Shown here in pieces: positions 1 to 12,300 of a stretch of 64,000 nucleotides of DNA. The DNA is taken from contig CAJNDS010002803.1 of the NCBI GenBank assembly GCA_905221605.1, positions 205,001-269,000 of the forward strand. Reading direction: 5' to 3'. This DNA comes from Symbiodinium natans. Its lineage: Eukaryota; Sar; Dinophyceae; Suessiales; Symbiodiniaceae. A program made the position numbers and the translations under genes. Positions within the stretch are counted from its first letter, which is position 1. The number at the start of each line of letters is the position of its first letter. The notes under the pieces are model-generated. The model was given only the letters and a program-made list of their open reading frames with translations. It did no database searches and was not told the origin of the DNA.

Positions 1-54
1 GCTGCCATCTCGACGAGCTCTAGCCGCAGCCCAAGAAGCCCACGTCGTGAGGTG

Positions 55-155
55 GGGGGTTTCTGCAAATAGGGGTAATCTTTGGGAGGTTCCCAAAATA
101 AGGGTTGTACTATTCTGGGTGTTTTAAGGGTTACCCCTTATTTCTGGAAATACCC
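55..155 (+). mobile_element. Family A inverted-repeat element, subfamily 2
   Basis: It starts GGGGGTTTCTGCAAATAGGGG and ends CCTTATTTCTGGAAATACCC, so the ends are imperfect inverted repeats. It shares its interior layout with the copy at 43414-43530. It lies just upstream of the first exon-like piece of the partial gene, so it is probably intronic. Confidence 0.6.
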
Positions 156-239
156 AGGAGGGAAGCTGCGTGTGGTGGCGATCACGGGCTCTCAGCTGGC
201 CTTAAGTGCAAAGGTGCCAGTTATGCTCTGGCTCAGGTT

Positions 240-609
240 CCGAAGACGATCATGATGAATCTTCGGATGAAGGGGGCATCGAGGCCGTGTTGACGTCCCA
301 CGGGCCAGCTTGTAATGCGGAACCTCGCACATGAAGAGCTGGAGTCAGTGCTGCACTTGTGCAACAGTGACAGTGTCGGGGTCTACATAATTGCTTCATC
401 TTACGGCACACCGACAGCCGTCGGGTGTCATCTTGACTGACGTGCAGGACTACACAGGCAAAAGCATCGACCTGGCCGTGTTCCACCTGATTTGTGCCAA
501 GATGGTGGCAGATGTGCGAGACCAATTTCAGCCTGAAGTCAGAGCTTCGATTTTACCGCCACCTGTTGGACAGTTTGAATCCAAGTTTCGGCTTAATTTG
601 GGGGCATAA
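240..609 (+). CDS. 3' exons of an unrecognised gene (partial)
   Basis: Three exon-like pieces read toward a TAA at 607-609. About 246-301 gives an acidic stretch (EDDHDESSDEGGIEAVL). About 317-395 gives NLAHEELESVLHLCNSDSVG. About 415-609 gives VILTDVQDYTGKSIDLAVF followed by HLICAKMVADVRD. The first follows a CAG and the third a CAG. Composition is protein-like and acidic to amphipathic, but I recognise no family. The gene must begin upstream of the window. The stop lies about 430 bp before the start of the next gene, similar to other estimated gaps here. Exon borders are approximate, and the last 20 or so codons could be read-through into non-coding sequence. Confidence 0.5.
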
Positions 610-1040
610 ATAATAGGTGTAAGCCCAGCATGCTCACGCATCAGAAACATGCTCTGGCAGCTGCTTGACTTGCATGATGTTGCATGAAAAGAGCCCTGCG
701 ACAAGAGATGCGAAGTATGTTTAAAGATAGTAAGGTTGTGTGAGAACTATGCTCCACGATAAGGAGATAGGTAAACTTGCTTTTAGGCTGGCAAGGGATA
801 CATGTAGTAAGTCATGGCGTGGTCGCTTAGCATTTCTAGCGCACCCTGCTGGTCGTTGCCCTCCTGTGGACTACAGCTTCGAGCATGGTTCACATCCTGC
901 CAGCTTTCAGAGGTGAAGATGGTGGCTTTTTTTTGCAGTACTGGTGTACCAAACTCTCAGAGCTTAGCACCTCCTTGTCAGAGCTTTCTGCCTCGTTTTG
1001 CTGAGTGTCTTGCCCCGCCGTTCTGTGTACGAGCTCCCGC
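610..1040. other. Intergenic spacer between head-to-tail genes
   Basis: There is no convincing coding frame here. It holds the 3' flank of the upstream gene and the 5' flank of the hydrolase. A pyrimidine-rich stretch ending in CAG near 980 could be a spliced-leader acceptor, as dinoflagellate mRNAs are trans-spliced; that is inference only. Confidence 0.4.
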
Positions 1041-4000
1041 ATGGCGCACGCAGCTCGGCGGCTGACGCACTTGTGCGGACTCCTCCGGGTGACCCCTGGC
1101 TTGCCGGCGGTGCGACTCGTGCGTTGCGCCTCGACGACAAGGGAGGAGCACTTCCTGGACGTGAATGGGAGGCGGTTGCGGCTCGGCAGCCAGCAAATGA
1201 GAAGCATGCTGGTTACATCGTCGCCTCGTTAAACCACTTTTCAGTCATCCCACATATCTCACCTCAAAAATTTCCAAGTCTATCAACCGCCGCGGTGCAC
1301 AAAAGTCTGGTCAAGAAGCCCCCAAACCAATCGCGCATCCTGTGTCCCGATACATTTTCAACTGATTCTAGCTGGGTGTTGTTTGCACGGTCTTTTTGCT
1401 GGTTTGCTTGTGTGCTCCTGCTCGTTGACCGTACCACAAAACTATTTCAGACTGCAATGTGGGCTGGCAAACCTGATTTTGGGTCCTTTGTGGGACTCTC
1501 TTTACACGCGAGAATATGTTCTTGTTTTGCCGTGGAGTATATTGGACGAAGGCGATGAACCTAGCCCAATCTGGGCCCTTATAGTAGCAACCTCAACCGG
1601 CTCTATTACTCACACTAGGAATGCCTAGGGGTGCATGGAGGGCGGTCGCAGGCTTCGGTCCTTCAGGGGTGCAGGACGGGTTCCCATTCGGGTGCAAAAC
1701 CTCTACAGCCTTCGACCCAAGCTAAGACGAGATGCTGCGCGTCCTCTCCTTCGACTCATCTTTGCTTATAGTTTAGATGAAAAGTGTGTGTGCGGTGCCT
1801 TCCGTGTTGTCGCATACGGAAAGAAAGGAGTGAGTGCTTCATTTTTTCATAGTCAGCTTGCTGTCCATGTAAATCCTCTTGTCATGGACGTGGGTGAAAG
1901 GTATGTGCTGACCGCCGGAGATCTGAAGAGCTCTCCAGGCAAGCCTCCATGCTGGTTGTGGCAGATATTGACAGATTCGTACTGGGTCAGCAGATGCCCT
2001 CTTCGGCCCGAGACCCCCCCTTATACATAAAGGACAAGGAAGGTAGCACAGCCGGAAAAAATACGAATCAGAGACCAGAGAGTCGAATCAGAGACCAGAG
2101 GGTCGAATCAGAGGCCAGGCTCGGAATCAGAGACCAGAAAGGCAGAATCAGAGACCAGATGCCAGAATCACCCCCCTCAGGATCAGAGACCAGACAGGGC
2201 CGAATCAGAGACCAGGCAAGGCCGAATCAGAGACCAGGCAGGGCTGAATCAGAGACCAGACAGGGTGGCTGCCGAAACCAAGGGTTTATCAAGAGAAAGC
2301 AAAGGGTTCATTGTTGTAACCACTGGTTTATTTGCCAAGACAATGCCCGCATCGTGGGTTTGGAAGGGATTCGTTTGAAGCAGGCTTGCCCGAGGTAAAA
2401 AAAGGGGTTTGGAACGGATTCTTTTGAAGCAGGCCTGTCCGAGTAAAAACAAACGGCACAAGCCCGAGGAGAAAAAAAGAAAAAAAGCGGGGGGGTTGGG
2501 GGGGGCGCAGCCCCCCCCCATTTGGCAAGACAATGTCCGCATCGTGGGTTTGGAATAGATTCGTTTGAAGCAGGCTTGCCCGAGGAAAATAGAAAAGCGG
2601 GGGGGTTGGGGGGGGGGGCGCAGCCCCCCCCCATTTGCCAAGACAATGCCTGCATCGTGGGTTTGGAAGGGATTCGTTTGAAGCAGGCCTGCCCGAGGAA
2701 AATAGACAAGCGGGGGGGTTCGGGGGGGCGCAGCCCCCCCCCCATTTGCAAACACAATGCACGCATCATGGGCTTGAAGCGATTCGTTTGAAGCAGGCTT
2801 GCCCGAGCCCCCCCATTTGCCAAGACAATGCCCGCATCGTGGGTTTGGAAGGGATTCGTTCCAAGCAGGCTTGCCCGAGTAAAAAATGGGTTTGGAACGG
2901 ATTCATAATGAAGCAGGCCTGCCCGAGTAAAAACAAACGGCACGAGGCCGAGCAAAATCCCCCCCCCCCATATGCAAACACAATGCACGCATCATGGGTT
3001 TGGAAGCGATTCGTTTGAAGCAGGCTTGCCCGAGTATAAAATACAAGCGGGGGGGTTGGGGGGGGCGCAGCCCCCCCCATTTGCCAAGACAATGCCCGCA
3101 TCGTGGGTTTGGAAGGGATTCGTTTGAAGCAGGCTTGCCCGAGGTAAAAAAAAGGGTTTGGAACGGATTCTTTTGAAGCAGGCCTGTCCGAGTAAAAACA
3201 AACGGCACAAGCCCGAGGAGAAAAAATAAAAAAAAAAGCGGGGGGGTTGGGGGGGGCGCAGCCCCCCCCCATTTGGCAAGACAATGTCCGCATCGTGGGT
3301 TTGGAATAGATTCGTTTGAAGCAGGCTTGCCCGAGGAAAATAGAAAAGCGGGGGGGTTGGGGGGGGCGCAGCCCCCCCCCATTTGCCAAGACAATGTTTG
3401 CATCGTGGGTTTGGAAGGGATTCGTTTGAAGCAGGCCTGCCCGAGGAAAATAGACAAGCGGGGGGGTTCGGGGGGGCGCAGCCCCCCCCCCCATTTGCAA
3501 ACACAATGCACGCATCATGGGTTTGAAGCGATTCGTTTGAAGCAGGCTTGCCCCCATTTGCCAAGACAATGCCCGCATCGTGGGTTTGGAAGGGATTCGT
3601 TCGAAGCAGGCTTGCCCGAGTAAAAAATGGGTTTGAAAGGGATCCTTTTGAAGCAGGCCTGCCCCAGTAAAAACAAACGGCACGAGCCCGAGGAAAATCC
3701 CCCCCCCATTTGCAAACACAATGCACGCATCATGGGTTTGGAAGCGATTCGTTTGAAGCAGGCTTGCCCGAGCATAAAATACAAGCGGCGGGGTTGGGGG
3801 GGGCGCAGCCCCCCCCATTTGCCAAGACAATGCCCGCATCGTGGGTTTGGAAGGGATTCGTTTGAAGCAGGCTTGCCCGAGTAAAAAATGGGTTTGGAAC
3901 GGATTCTTTTGAAGCAGGCCTGTCCGAGTAAAAACAAACGGCACAAGCCCAAGGAGAAAAAAAAAGCGGGGGGGTTGGGGGGGCGCAGCCCCCCCCCATT

Positions 4001-7000
4001 TGGCCAGACAATGTCCGCATCGTGGGTTTGGTACCTCCCAAACTTTGGGTTGGGTTGGTCGGGTTGGTTGGGTTGGTCGGGTCGATCGGATTGGTCGGGG
4101 CGGTCGGGCGGGTCGGGTCCGGTTGGGTTGGTCGGGTTGGTCGGGTCCCTTTGCCCACTTCTGAGGGTCCCTCGCTGCTTGAATTGGGTTGGTCGGGTTG
4201 GTTGGGTTGGTCGGGTCGATCGGATTGGTCGGGGCGGTCGGGCGGGTCGGGTCCGGTTGGGTTGGTCGGGTTGGTCGGGTCCCTTCGTCCATTTCTGAGG
4301 GTCCCTGGCTGCTTGAATTGGGTCGGGTTGGTTGGGTTGGTCGGTTCGATCGGATTGGTCAGGGCGGTCGGGCGGGTCAGGTCCGGTTGGGTTGGTCGGG
4401 TGGGTCGGGTGGGTTGCTTGGTCAAGGGGTCAGGGGCCGGTGGGGTGGGTCGGGTCGGCTTGTTGCTGCGCCACAGGACGGTGCCGATAGCATTCTGCCA
4501 CAAGGGTACGTCATGGTGGCTGAATGCAATGGTCTACTCTTTCAGTCGCTGCGTTCACTGGTGAGGGTCCCTGGCTGCTTGGGCTGGGTGGGTCGGGTTG
4601 GTTGGGTTGGTCGGGTCGATCCAATTGGTCGGGGCGGTCGAGCGGGTCGGATCCGGTTGGGTTGGTCGGGTTGGTCGGGTGGGTTGCTTGGTCGGGGGTC
4701 AGGGGCCGGTGGGGTGGGTCGGGTCGTCTTGTTACTGCGCCACAGGACCGTGCCGACAGCATTCTGCCACAAGGGTGCGTCATGGTGACTGAATGCAATG
4801 GTCTACTCTTTCGGTCGCCTCGCCCACTTGTGAGGGTCCCTGGCTGCTTGGGTTGGGTTGGTCGGGTTGGTTGGGTTCGTCGGGTCGATCGGATTGGTCG
4901 AGGCGGTCAGGCGGTTGGGTTGGTCGGGCTGGTCGGGTGGGTTGCTTGGTCGGGGGTCAGGGGTCAGTGGGGCGGGTCGGGTCGGCTGGAGTCTGTACTC
5001 GCGAGCCTTGTCTCTGAATCCGATGTCTGGTCTCGGAATCTGGGAGCTTGGTCTCTGAATCTGGTCTCCTGCTGGTCTCTGATTCCCCCCTGCTGGTCTC
5101 TGATTCGGCCCTGCTGGTCTCGGAATCCCGTGTCTGGTCTCAGAATCTGGCTGCCTGGTCTCTGAATCTGGTCTCCTGCTGGTCTCTGATTCCCCCCTGC
5201 TGGTCTCTGATTCGGCCCTGCTGGTCTCGGAATCTGTTCCCCTGATTCGGCCTTCACCCAGCACAGCCGGCACAGTGTGGCCTGCTGTGTGGAGCTCCGG
5301 GGTTTTTAGAAGGCTGAAGTTGTGTACTTCCCGGGTCGAGATTGAGTCTTGCGCAGGTCTACCGGTGATTTGCTTGCCTGGCGCAATGGGAACGGCGGAA
5401 ACGGACTGGAAGTCAATCTGCTTCAGGTTTTCATACACATGTAAATCACATCTACTCAAGTACACACTGCTGGGGCACACCTGCTTACTTTTCAGTGGCT
5501 TCCTACATCTGACAGACTCCGAAATTCAAGCAAAGGATCCATGCAAGTTCCCAGATTCGAATTCCGAATGTCAAAGCTGGACTTCCACGAGCTTGTGGCA
5601 GGACTTTGCTCTTCAGCTGGACGGGCTTTCGCAGCAGCATGGCGTCGTGGCCTTCGACCCACGGGGGTATGGAAAGTTTGGGCCTAAGGCTCACTGTGAC
5701 CTCACTTTCAAGACACCCCTGCCATGCCGCAGAGAGAAGCTTCGTGTCCCAGGTCACGACCACCAAATCGAAGGTATCCGGCCGACTTCTATCACCTAGA
5801 CGCCTCGGATGCTGCAGCCATCATGGACTCGCTAGGTGGGGCTCGGTTGGTTGGTGGGTGTGTGTGTGTGTGTGTGTGTTGGGGAGGAAGCAAGGAATGA
5901 AGGTCAGAAGGAAGGAGGGAAACAAGTTGTGGGCTCTTCTAGGATGTGTAATACCACACGAGCATTGTGTTTGCAATGGACGGCCACCTGCTTTTTTTCA
6001 ATCGGACTTGCTGACTTGCTTGAAAACCAGATTGTGAGTCTTGTCCTGAGAAAAGAGCAAAGTTTCCTTTGCTTTGAATGTTTGATTGTTAAGAAGTTTG
6101 TTGCGTGCATAACAATCTCAAAACAAGGAGCTCTGAACCTTAAACCCATCTGAACCTCTAATCTTAGGGATACTTGGGAATCATGTTGATTTTCTGGGCA
6201 CTATAATTCCTAGGCAACAGCTAGAAACATACATTTTTGCTAGGGCTCCAGGTTCAGCATAGAAGTATCGGATATGCCTTGAATTCACAACTTTCATTGC
6301 AGGCATCACCTCCTACAACGTGATCGGCTGGAGTGATGGCGCCATTTCCGCCACCATCCTCGCCTCCCAAAGGATCCTTGCCCCTTTGAGTGCTCGAGGG
6401 GTCCAGCTGAGTGGGTTCCATGGGGTTTAGGGTTTAGGGTTTAGGGTTTAGGGCCCTGTCCGTCCCATTTAATGTGTACCATTTAATGTGGGCACGTATG
6501 ACACCCTAAGCTGGGATAGCTGGGTGAGCTACTCGCAAAAGATTCAGAAATCACTAAAGTGAGAAGGCTTCCAGGTTAAGGCTTGAAAACACCCCCCCCC
6601 CCTCCAAAAAAAAATCCAAAAAAATCAGTGCACCTCTTCACCAAATCTCTGTCTGAAAGCGCTGTTCTGCTTCCTTGCCACAATGGAGTCATTGATGCCC
6701 ATCGGCAGGCCGGAGGCTGTCAAGAAGTTGGCTGTGTTTGGCATCCAAGGCTTCTTGGAAGGGTTTAGGGTTTAGGGTTTAGGGTTTAGGGTTTAGGGTT
6801 TAGGGTTTAGGGTTTAGGGAAATCGTCGCTACAGTTTGTGCCACCACTGTCATGTTGTAGCTGTATTGGCACGACTGACGCAGTGTCTTCTGCCGTTGGC
6901 TGTGCTGCAAGGTTCCATAACCAAAGAGGACGTCGATGCTTATGAGGAAAGCGGCAATGCGTTCTGCACATGTTCTTAAACACCCACAATGTGCTTCATT

Positions 7001-8804
7001 TCGACGATGTCTTGGCAGATCTTTGCAGCTAGCATCTGAAAAAGTTAGTCTTCCTGTGACACCGCGAAGTCCACCCAAGACCTAAACCCCAAACCCTACT
7101 GTAGTCCTTTCTGGCCTGCAAGGGCCTGCGTGACGTGGAGAAAGCGTGGAGCAAGCGAATGCTCGAAACACATCGGCCGGCCGCTTGACAGCCTCGTACT
7201 GCGCCCAACATTCTACTAATTGCTTAAAAACCCCCTTTTTTTTTTGTTGGGGGGGGGGGGGGGGGGGGGGAAAAAACAGAAATATTCTTCCTTAAAAGGG
7301 CAATTGTTTTTTTTAATTTCTGTGGGGGGCTCTGAGGCAAATAGTAGAGAATTGAGATCCACGATCTCCTTCCACCTCTATTGCAGTTCTTCTGGTTTGT
7401 CGCTGTGACACAGTGGGCACTCTGATTGTACTGGAGATAGAAACGGTAGGAACTGCGCCGACTGAAGGGGCCTTAATAATTATAACAGGGTTTTGGGGGG
7501 TGATTGTCGTAGAATTACATAGGGGCCATAAGGGAATGCTAACTAGTAGTTATTCCGACCCCTAGTGAGGTCTATGGTGAAGACTTGCAGCCTATGTGGA
7601 GCTCATTTTGCGATGTCCCTTGGCAAGAGATTGGCCGGAAGATGGCGGAAGATTTAGGGTTTAGGGTTTAGGGTTGCAAGGAACTGCGGAGAAAACTTGG
7701 CTAGACCAGTGACTGCAATGGCCCCTAGCTCATACGCACCTGCCAGGCCATGAAGATGATGTATGACGCTGGGGGAGACATCTGCCAGAAGGAGGCGAAG
7801 CAGATCAAGTGTCCCACCTTCATTCTGCAGCTCGGCGGTGAATGCTGGCCAGATTCTGCAAGACTGCGGCATTGTTGAAAATCATCTTACATGTTTAAGA
7901 ATACTTCAAACCCAATGAGGAACAAAAATGATAGTTTTTATAGAGTGCCCCAACAATGGTGAAGAAGAGCATGTCGCAAACCCGAAAGGCACACCGTTCT
8001 TTGAGCTCTCCAGCTTTCTTCCTATATGCATGAGTATCCGCTGCCAGTGCATCTGCCTAGGCACCCTGTTACCTCTCCCAGCCCCAAAGCCAAGACCCAA
8101 AGCCAGATTTCATCAGTAGTAAACGTCATCTGCAACAATCATTCAGTAGTCTTCATGTTTAGCACTCGCTTCGTCTGCCCAACATCCGAAAGCGTTGTAG
8201 TTCAGAGCATCGCAGCTACAGCGTCCGCAGAAGAAACACCAACGTTGGGGGGAAAAAACCTCCGCCCAGCATCAGTCATAACAGCTCCTCGGCATGGGCA
8301 AGGCAGCCATAAAACCGACCGGTTTAGGGTTTGGGGTTTCGGGTTTGGGGTTTGGGGCTTGGGGTTTTGGGGTTTGGGGCTTGGTGTTTGGGGCTGGGGG
8401 TTTGGGGTTTGGGGTTTGTGGTTTGAAGTTTAGGTGCCCAAGCCTAGAACCGCTGTCCGTGAGTTGCTGAGGCACGGGGCGAAGGACCCGCTTGTGCCGC
8501 AACATCACCCGGAGTGGTTCCATCAGGCCATTGCTGACTCCAAGCTTCACGTCTTTCCTGTGCCTGGGCTGATGGCTTCGATAGGTGGTTGTTCACCAGC
8601 TTTCCATTTTTGGGGGGCCAAGAATCGTGTGTTCAAGGATTCTTCGGGGTGTGGTATTTCAATCGTTAGCGACTTGTAGCGTTATGTCGTCTAGGAACGT
8701 TGAACACTTCCCTCACCTTCCCTGCTCAGGAAGGCAAGCACAACATTCATCAGAAGTTTTCCGACGATTTCAACAAGCTGCTTCTGGAGTTCTTCGCTGA
8801 GTAA
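1041..8804 (+). CDS. BPHL: BPHL-like alpha/beta hydrolase (valacyclovir-hydrolase type), about 12 exons
   Basis: This is a serine hydrolase of the alpha/beta fold, which in animals hydrolyses amino-acid esters such as valacyclovir. Exons: 1041-1185 (Arg-rich, mitochondrial-presequence-like N terminus, then FLDVNGRRLRL); 5357-5403 (LPVICLPGAMGTAET); 5602-5688 (VVAFDPRGYGK); 5775-5835; 6303-6372 (VIGWSDGAISATILA, nucleophile Ser in GWSDG); 6709-6761; 6912-6946; 7123-about 7180 (GLRDVEKAWSKRM); about 7565-7591 (EVYGEDLQ); 7729-7826; 8472-8559 (HGAKDPLVPQHHPEW, acid Asp); 8730-8804 (EGKHNIHQKFSDDFN, catalytic His, then TAA). All three triad residues are present. Exon phases agree at nearly every junction, and the product of about 280 aa is close to the roughly 290 aa of human BPHL. 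Donors are GC, GA and GT. Compared with BPHL, about eight residues are missing between the first two exons, so a microexon may be unseen. Confidence 0.9.
2046..2275 (+). repeat. Minisatellite of 14-16 bp GAATCAGAGACCAG units
   Basis: There are about twelve imperfect copies of GAATCAGAGACCAG, separated by 1-10 variable bases. It lies in intron 1 of the hydrolase. The same unit recurs inverted at 4991-5245, so the two clusters bracket the larger satellite field between them. Confidence 0.9.
2333..4025 (+). repeat. Higher-order satellite: about 740 bp super-unit built of 100-130 bp monomers
   Basis: Monomers contain GACAATGCCCGCATCGTGGG and TTCGTTTGAAGCAGGCTTGC and are separated by G-run/C-run palindromes around GGGGCGCAGCCCC. 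The order of variant monomers repeats. The AATAGATTCG variant is at 2551 and 3305. The long variant with AAACAAACGGCAC is near 2449, 3199 and 3935. This gives a period of about 730-750 bp and a little over two copies. Long open frames here are repeat artefacts. Confidence 0.88.
4026..4990 (+). repeat. GGTTGGTCGGG-type minisatellite with longer-period units
   Basis: Units are 5-9 bp mixtures of GGTTGG, TTGGTCGGG and GGTCGATC. They are grouped into longer blocks separated by unique-looking spacers; CTGAATGCAATGGTCTACTC recurs about 270 bp apart near 4520 and 4790, and GAGGGTCCCTGGCTGCTTG recurs several times. The G-rich strand is the plus strand throughout. Confidence 0.88.
4991..5245 (-). repeat. 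Inverted copy of the GAATCAGAGACCAG minisatellite
   Basis: Repeats of GGTCTCTGATTC and GGTCTCTGAATC are the reverse complement of the cluster at 2046-2275. A block of about 115 bp is itself duplicated near 5040-5130 and 5155-5240. Together with the left cluster it forms an inverted repeat about 3.2 kb across inside intron 1 of the hydrolase. Confidence 0.88.
5853..5880 (+). repeat. (GT)n microsatellite
   Basis: Short GT/TG run just inside the intron that starts at 5836 (donor GTGGGG) of the hydrolase gene. Confidence 0.9.
6762..6819 (+). repeat. TTTAGGG array starting at an exon edge
   Basis: About eight uninterrupted units follow directly after the hydrolase exon that ends GGAAG at 6761. 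The intron therefore begins inside the array, with GG or, shifted by one base, GTTTAG. The next exon starts at 6912. Confidence 0.9.
7213..7347. mobile_element. Family F element (CTACTATTTGCTTAAG inverted repeats)
   Basis: The left end CTACTAATTGCTTAAAAACC and the right end GAGGCAAATAGTAG are inverted relative to each other. The middle has a G run of about 20 and an ATTCTTCCTTA motif shared with the other family F copies. It lies in an intron of the hydrolase between 7180 and 7565. Confidence 0.75.
8318..8432 (+). repeat. Degenerate TTTGGGG/TTTAGGG array
   Basis: About fifteen units are mostly TTTGGGG with TTGGGGC and TTTCGGG variants. It ends about 40 bp before the hydrolase exon at 8472. 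The G-rich variant is locally dominant, which suggests local amplification of a mutated unit. Confidence 0.9.
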
Positions 8805-9358
8805 GGCCAGCGGCTGGCTGAAACCCACAGAATCCGTGCAGTCAAGATGGCCGAGGTGCTTGAGGGGTTGTTGCGTAGCAATGACGTAGCATGCTTGAGA
8901 TGTTTCATGTTGGCCCTGCGCTCCAAAACTCAAAGACACCCAGACTCGCACGTCCGAAAAACTGTCGCGTCGTGAGTCGTGATTGCGTCTGGGCTGTTGG
9001 GCGGCCAATAACTATCGAGCACCAACTCTCCACTGGTGTGTAGTAGCTCATCTCTATATTCTATGGAGCAAACGAATCCGGTGGAGTAATCGAATCCTAC
9101 TGATAAGGGGCACTGACTAGTCATTGTACCTGCATCTGTTCTTTGTTTAGTCTACATCAGTTTGCTCACCCCTAGCCCCCCTCAACTTATATGTGTGAAA
9201 TGTCATGTGTATGTACATATACATATCTAGTCTTTCTGAATCTGTCCATCGGGCGTGCATATCTGCACAGGTCTTCAGCCAAGATTCTCTCGGCCCAGAA
9301 GTTGGTGAGGGGCGCTGAAGCCTTCTCCACAAGACGACCGCTGCTAGCATTGGCTGAA
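8805..9358. other. Intergenic spacer
   Basis: This runs from the hydrolase stop to the probable start of the EF-hand gene. I see no coding frame and no telomeric array in it. Confidence 0.45.
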
Positions 9359-12300
9359 ATGGCTGAACAAAGCTTGCGCGACTCCCGTTGCAGGGCAGCC
9401 TGCACTTGCCAACCTTTAGCGAGAAATCTGGTACTAAAAAACCACTATAGCCCCCTTTTAGGATTTCTCCATCTGCACAAAAAACCCAAAGGAATAATAA
9501 ACATGCATGTTTATTGAGGTTCTAAGGTTTACCAACTAGCTGTAACTAACGCTGTTCCGGTGGCAGCCCCCCCACAAGGACAGTAACTTCTTTGGTACGT
9601 ATTCTTCGTACTCTTCGGAGCCGTGAGTGCGTGGATGGTCCCAAGGCCAAACTCGCTGTGAGGGCCAACGCAGGGCGATGATCTCAGCTGGTCGATCAGG
9701 GGAGCAGATTCTGGCACTCTGCCTAATTTGATTGCTATAGTCGGAATAATTACGAATATGCATATGATTCCCTCAGATTCCCCCCCCGAAAAAGAAAAAA
9801 AAACCTATTCGAGTCATTCAGGCCCCTATGTTAAATAAACCCTAAACCTAAACCCTAAACCCTCAGAGGTACACCATGGAGGAGGTGGCCGTGATGCGCG
9901 AGAAGTTTGGCTCTCAGTCCGCGCAGCTGGATCGGATGCTTCCGAAGATGGGGGACCCCATAGGGTTTAGGGTTTAGGGTAGACATCCAAGGAGTAGGAT
10001 CCCCTTATGGTAAGGACCCCAGTAAGGTACCCCCTACTTTCGGAAACCCCCATCGGATGCTCGAATGCCCGAACCAAGGCGACCAGCCTTCAGATTTTGC
10101 TTTGGCCCTTCATTTTAAAGAACTGTTAGGTCACTAAGGGGGATACCCCTAAACCCTAAACCCTAAACCCTAAACCCTAAACCCTAAACCCAAAACCCTA
10201 TATCAAATAGCACCAGCAAGCTGCGTGGTACCAAGCCCGTGAGGTTCGCACGGTATGACGCCGATGGCAGTGGCGACATCGACAACCACGAGCTTGGCAA
10301 GCTTTTCCAGGAGTGAGAATGACATGCCTAGTCAGGTAAGCACCAGCAAGAGCATGCTGCCATGACGGCCAGGACCTGTGTCCTGACATGGCATCCAATA
10401 TGGCCAAGCGCGCCGAGGTTGCGCGAATACTCGCCGAGGCTGACAGGGAGTGAGTGAAAGTTTTTGCGGCGCATGTTGATGATGCTTGCCGGTGAGCTGG
10501 CTAATGGTTGTGTGGCTCTGTGAAGGTCGATCCAGACAAGACAGGATCTTTGGACTTCCCGGACTTCTTGAGGCTGTCCCTCCTATCATTCGGTCCGAAG
10601 AATTCGCCATTGTTTGCGGGCAACGGCTGCTCCTCTCGCATGACATCCCATGCAAAGCTACCCAGCGCACCGCATCGCAATTTCACGTGAGCTCATGAGA
10701 AAACTAACCATAAACCCTAAACCCTAAAGCATCCCTGAGCTCTCATAGCTTTTGCAGCATCCCCCGGCTCGTTTGCCAGGCTCATGCGTCAGGTGGACGA
10801 CATGCAAGACCGCCTGCGCATGGCCAAGGACCGTGTGCCATCGCGTCTCCCCCAGACTGCTCAAGATTGGTGCTTCACCGCTGGAGAAGAAAGCTGTAAT
10901 TCTACTACTAGTTGCTTAGTTGCTTAACTTAAGAACCCCCTAAAAAATGAAAAAGATTCTTCCTTACAAGGGTCATTTAATATAGGGATTATTGTTTTTT
11001 ATTCTTTTGGGGGTCTTAAGCAATAGTAGTCTAGGTCGAGGTACCCCGGCTCTCTTGAAGTTGAGACCGCCCCTTTTCAGAAACGACTGCACGCCCTGAT
11101 GATACCAGTACCCTGAATTTCTTAATGAATGTCTCATTTCTTAGAAACTTTATCTCCCAAAACTCAATTCAGAGACAGCAGGCTGGATGTCTCAGTCTGC
11201 TTTTGAGGTAGTTGGGTTTGGAGGGAGAAATCCAGTGTTTGGGGGCCAAGGCTGGGCCCAAATGGCGTTTTCTTGACTTAAAGCCGTGTTGGCTCTGTAC
11301 TCCATTATGTGTTGCTCCTGCTCCCGTTCTTTCGGCAGGAAGCTTTCGCGGTGGAAAAGACAAAGTTTTCATCGCGGGAGGCGTGGTGGGTAAATCCATA
11401 CCCGGTGTCACGGGTTTGGTTCGCGGGGGCTTGCCTATCTTGCCCCAGGTGAGCGGCAGAGGTAAGTTCCTGGCGCGGCAAATCTCGAACGCACTCAAAC
11501 CTCGTAGCCCAACATTCCCTACGCACCTTTATCAGCACAACAGGTGGAGGATTTTCGGCGGATCTTCCTGGGCGAGGAGCGGGCACTAGATATCGGCCAT
11601 GACGAGGGATCTGTGGGGCTTAGGGAAAGTTTAGGGCTGGGAGGTTTAGGAAGTTCTGGTCACTTAGGGTTGCTTGACAATCGCATTGCACGGGCTTCGT
11701 CGTTGGTTCTACTGACACTGGTGCGCCACTGTGAAATCTTGAGGTTCAGCTGCCCGTCCATGCAGTGCGAGATTTAAAAAAGGGTCGCATGACAAGCCTG
11801 CCGCTAAGAACGTGGACAGCGTGCCCAAACAGTTCGGGCAGAGAGGTATGCAGAGGTGTGACAGACAGCTGAGTGTTTTTCAACATGAGCAGGATGGGGG
11901 GTCTAGGGGCTGGTTGCATTTGGTACATGTCGGTTTTGTCTAAACCCTAAACCCTAAACCCTAGACCCTAAACCCTAAACCCTAAACCCCAAACCCTAAA
12001 CCCTAAACCCTAAGCGCAGCAGGAGTCCGAAGATGGATCCATGCGCGGCATCCTTAGGTTGGACGAGGCGTGGAGCCATCTGCCAGTGCCATCCTGCGCC
12101 ATCACATAAGGCTTCGAAGGATCAAGAGGTTTAGGGTTTAGGGTTTAGGGTTTAGGAGGCTTTAAGCAAGTGGACGTGGATGTTGCTTTGCAAAGTCATG
12201 CAAGCTTTTCACGCTACTCTGGTTGGATGTGGTATGGCCCGAACACAATGCATGCGACTCGCGCGAATCACTTCGCCCAGTGCAGTTACTGGTGCCTGTC

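Noticed and set aside
2249-5165. Several open frames of 130-500 codons, Pro/Thr-rich or Gly/Val/Trp-rich, on both strands
   Set aside because: They are translations of the satellite and minisatellite units, with the same peptide recurring at the repeat period. They lie in an intron of the hydrolase gene.
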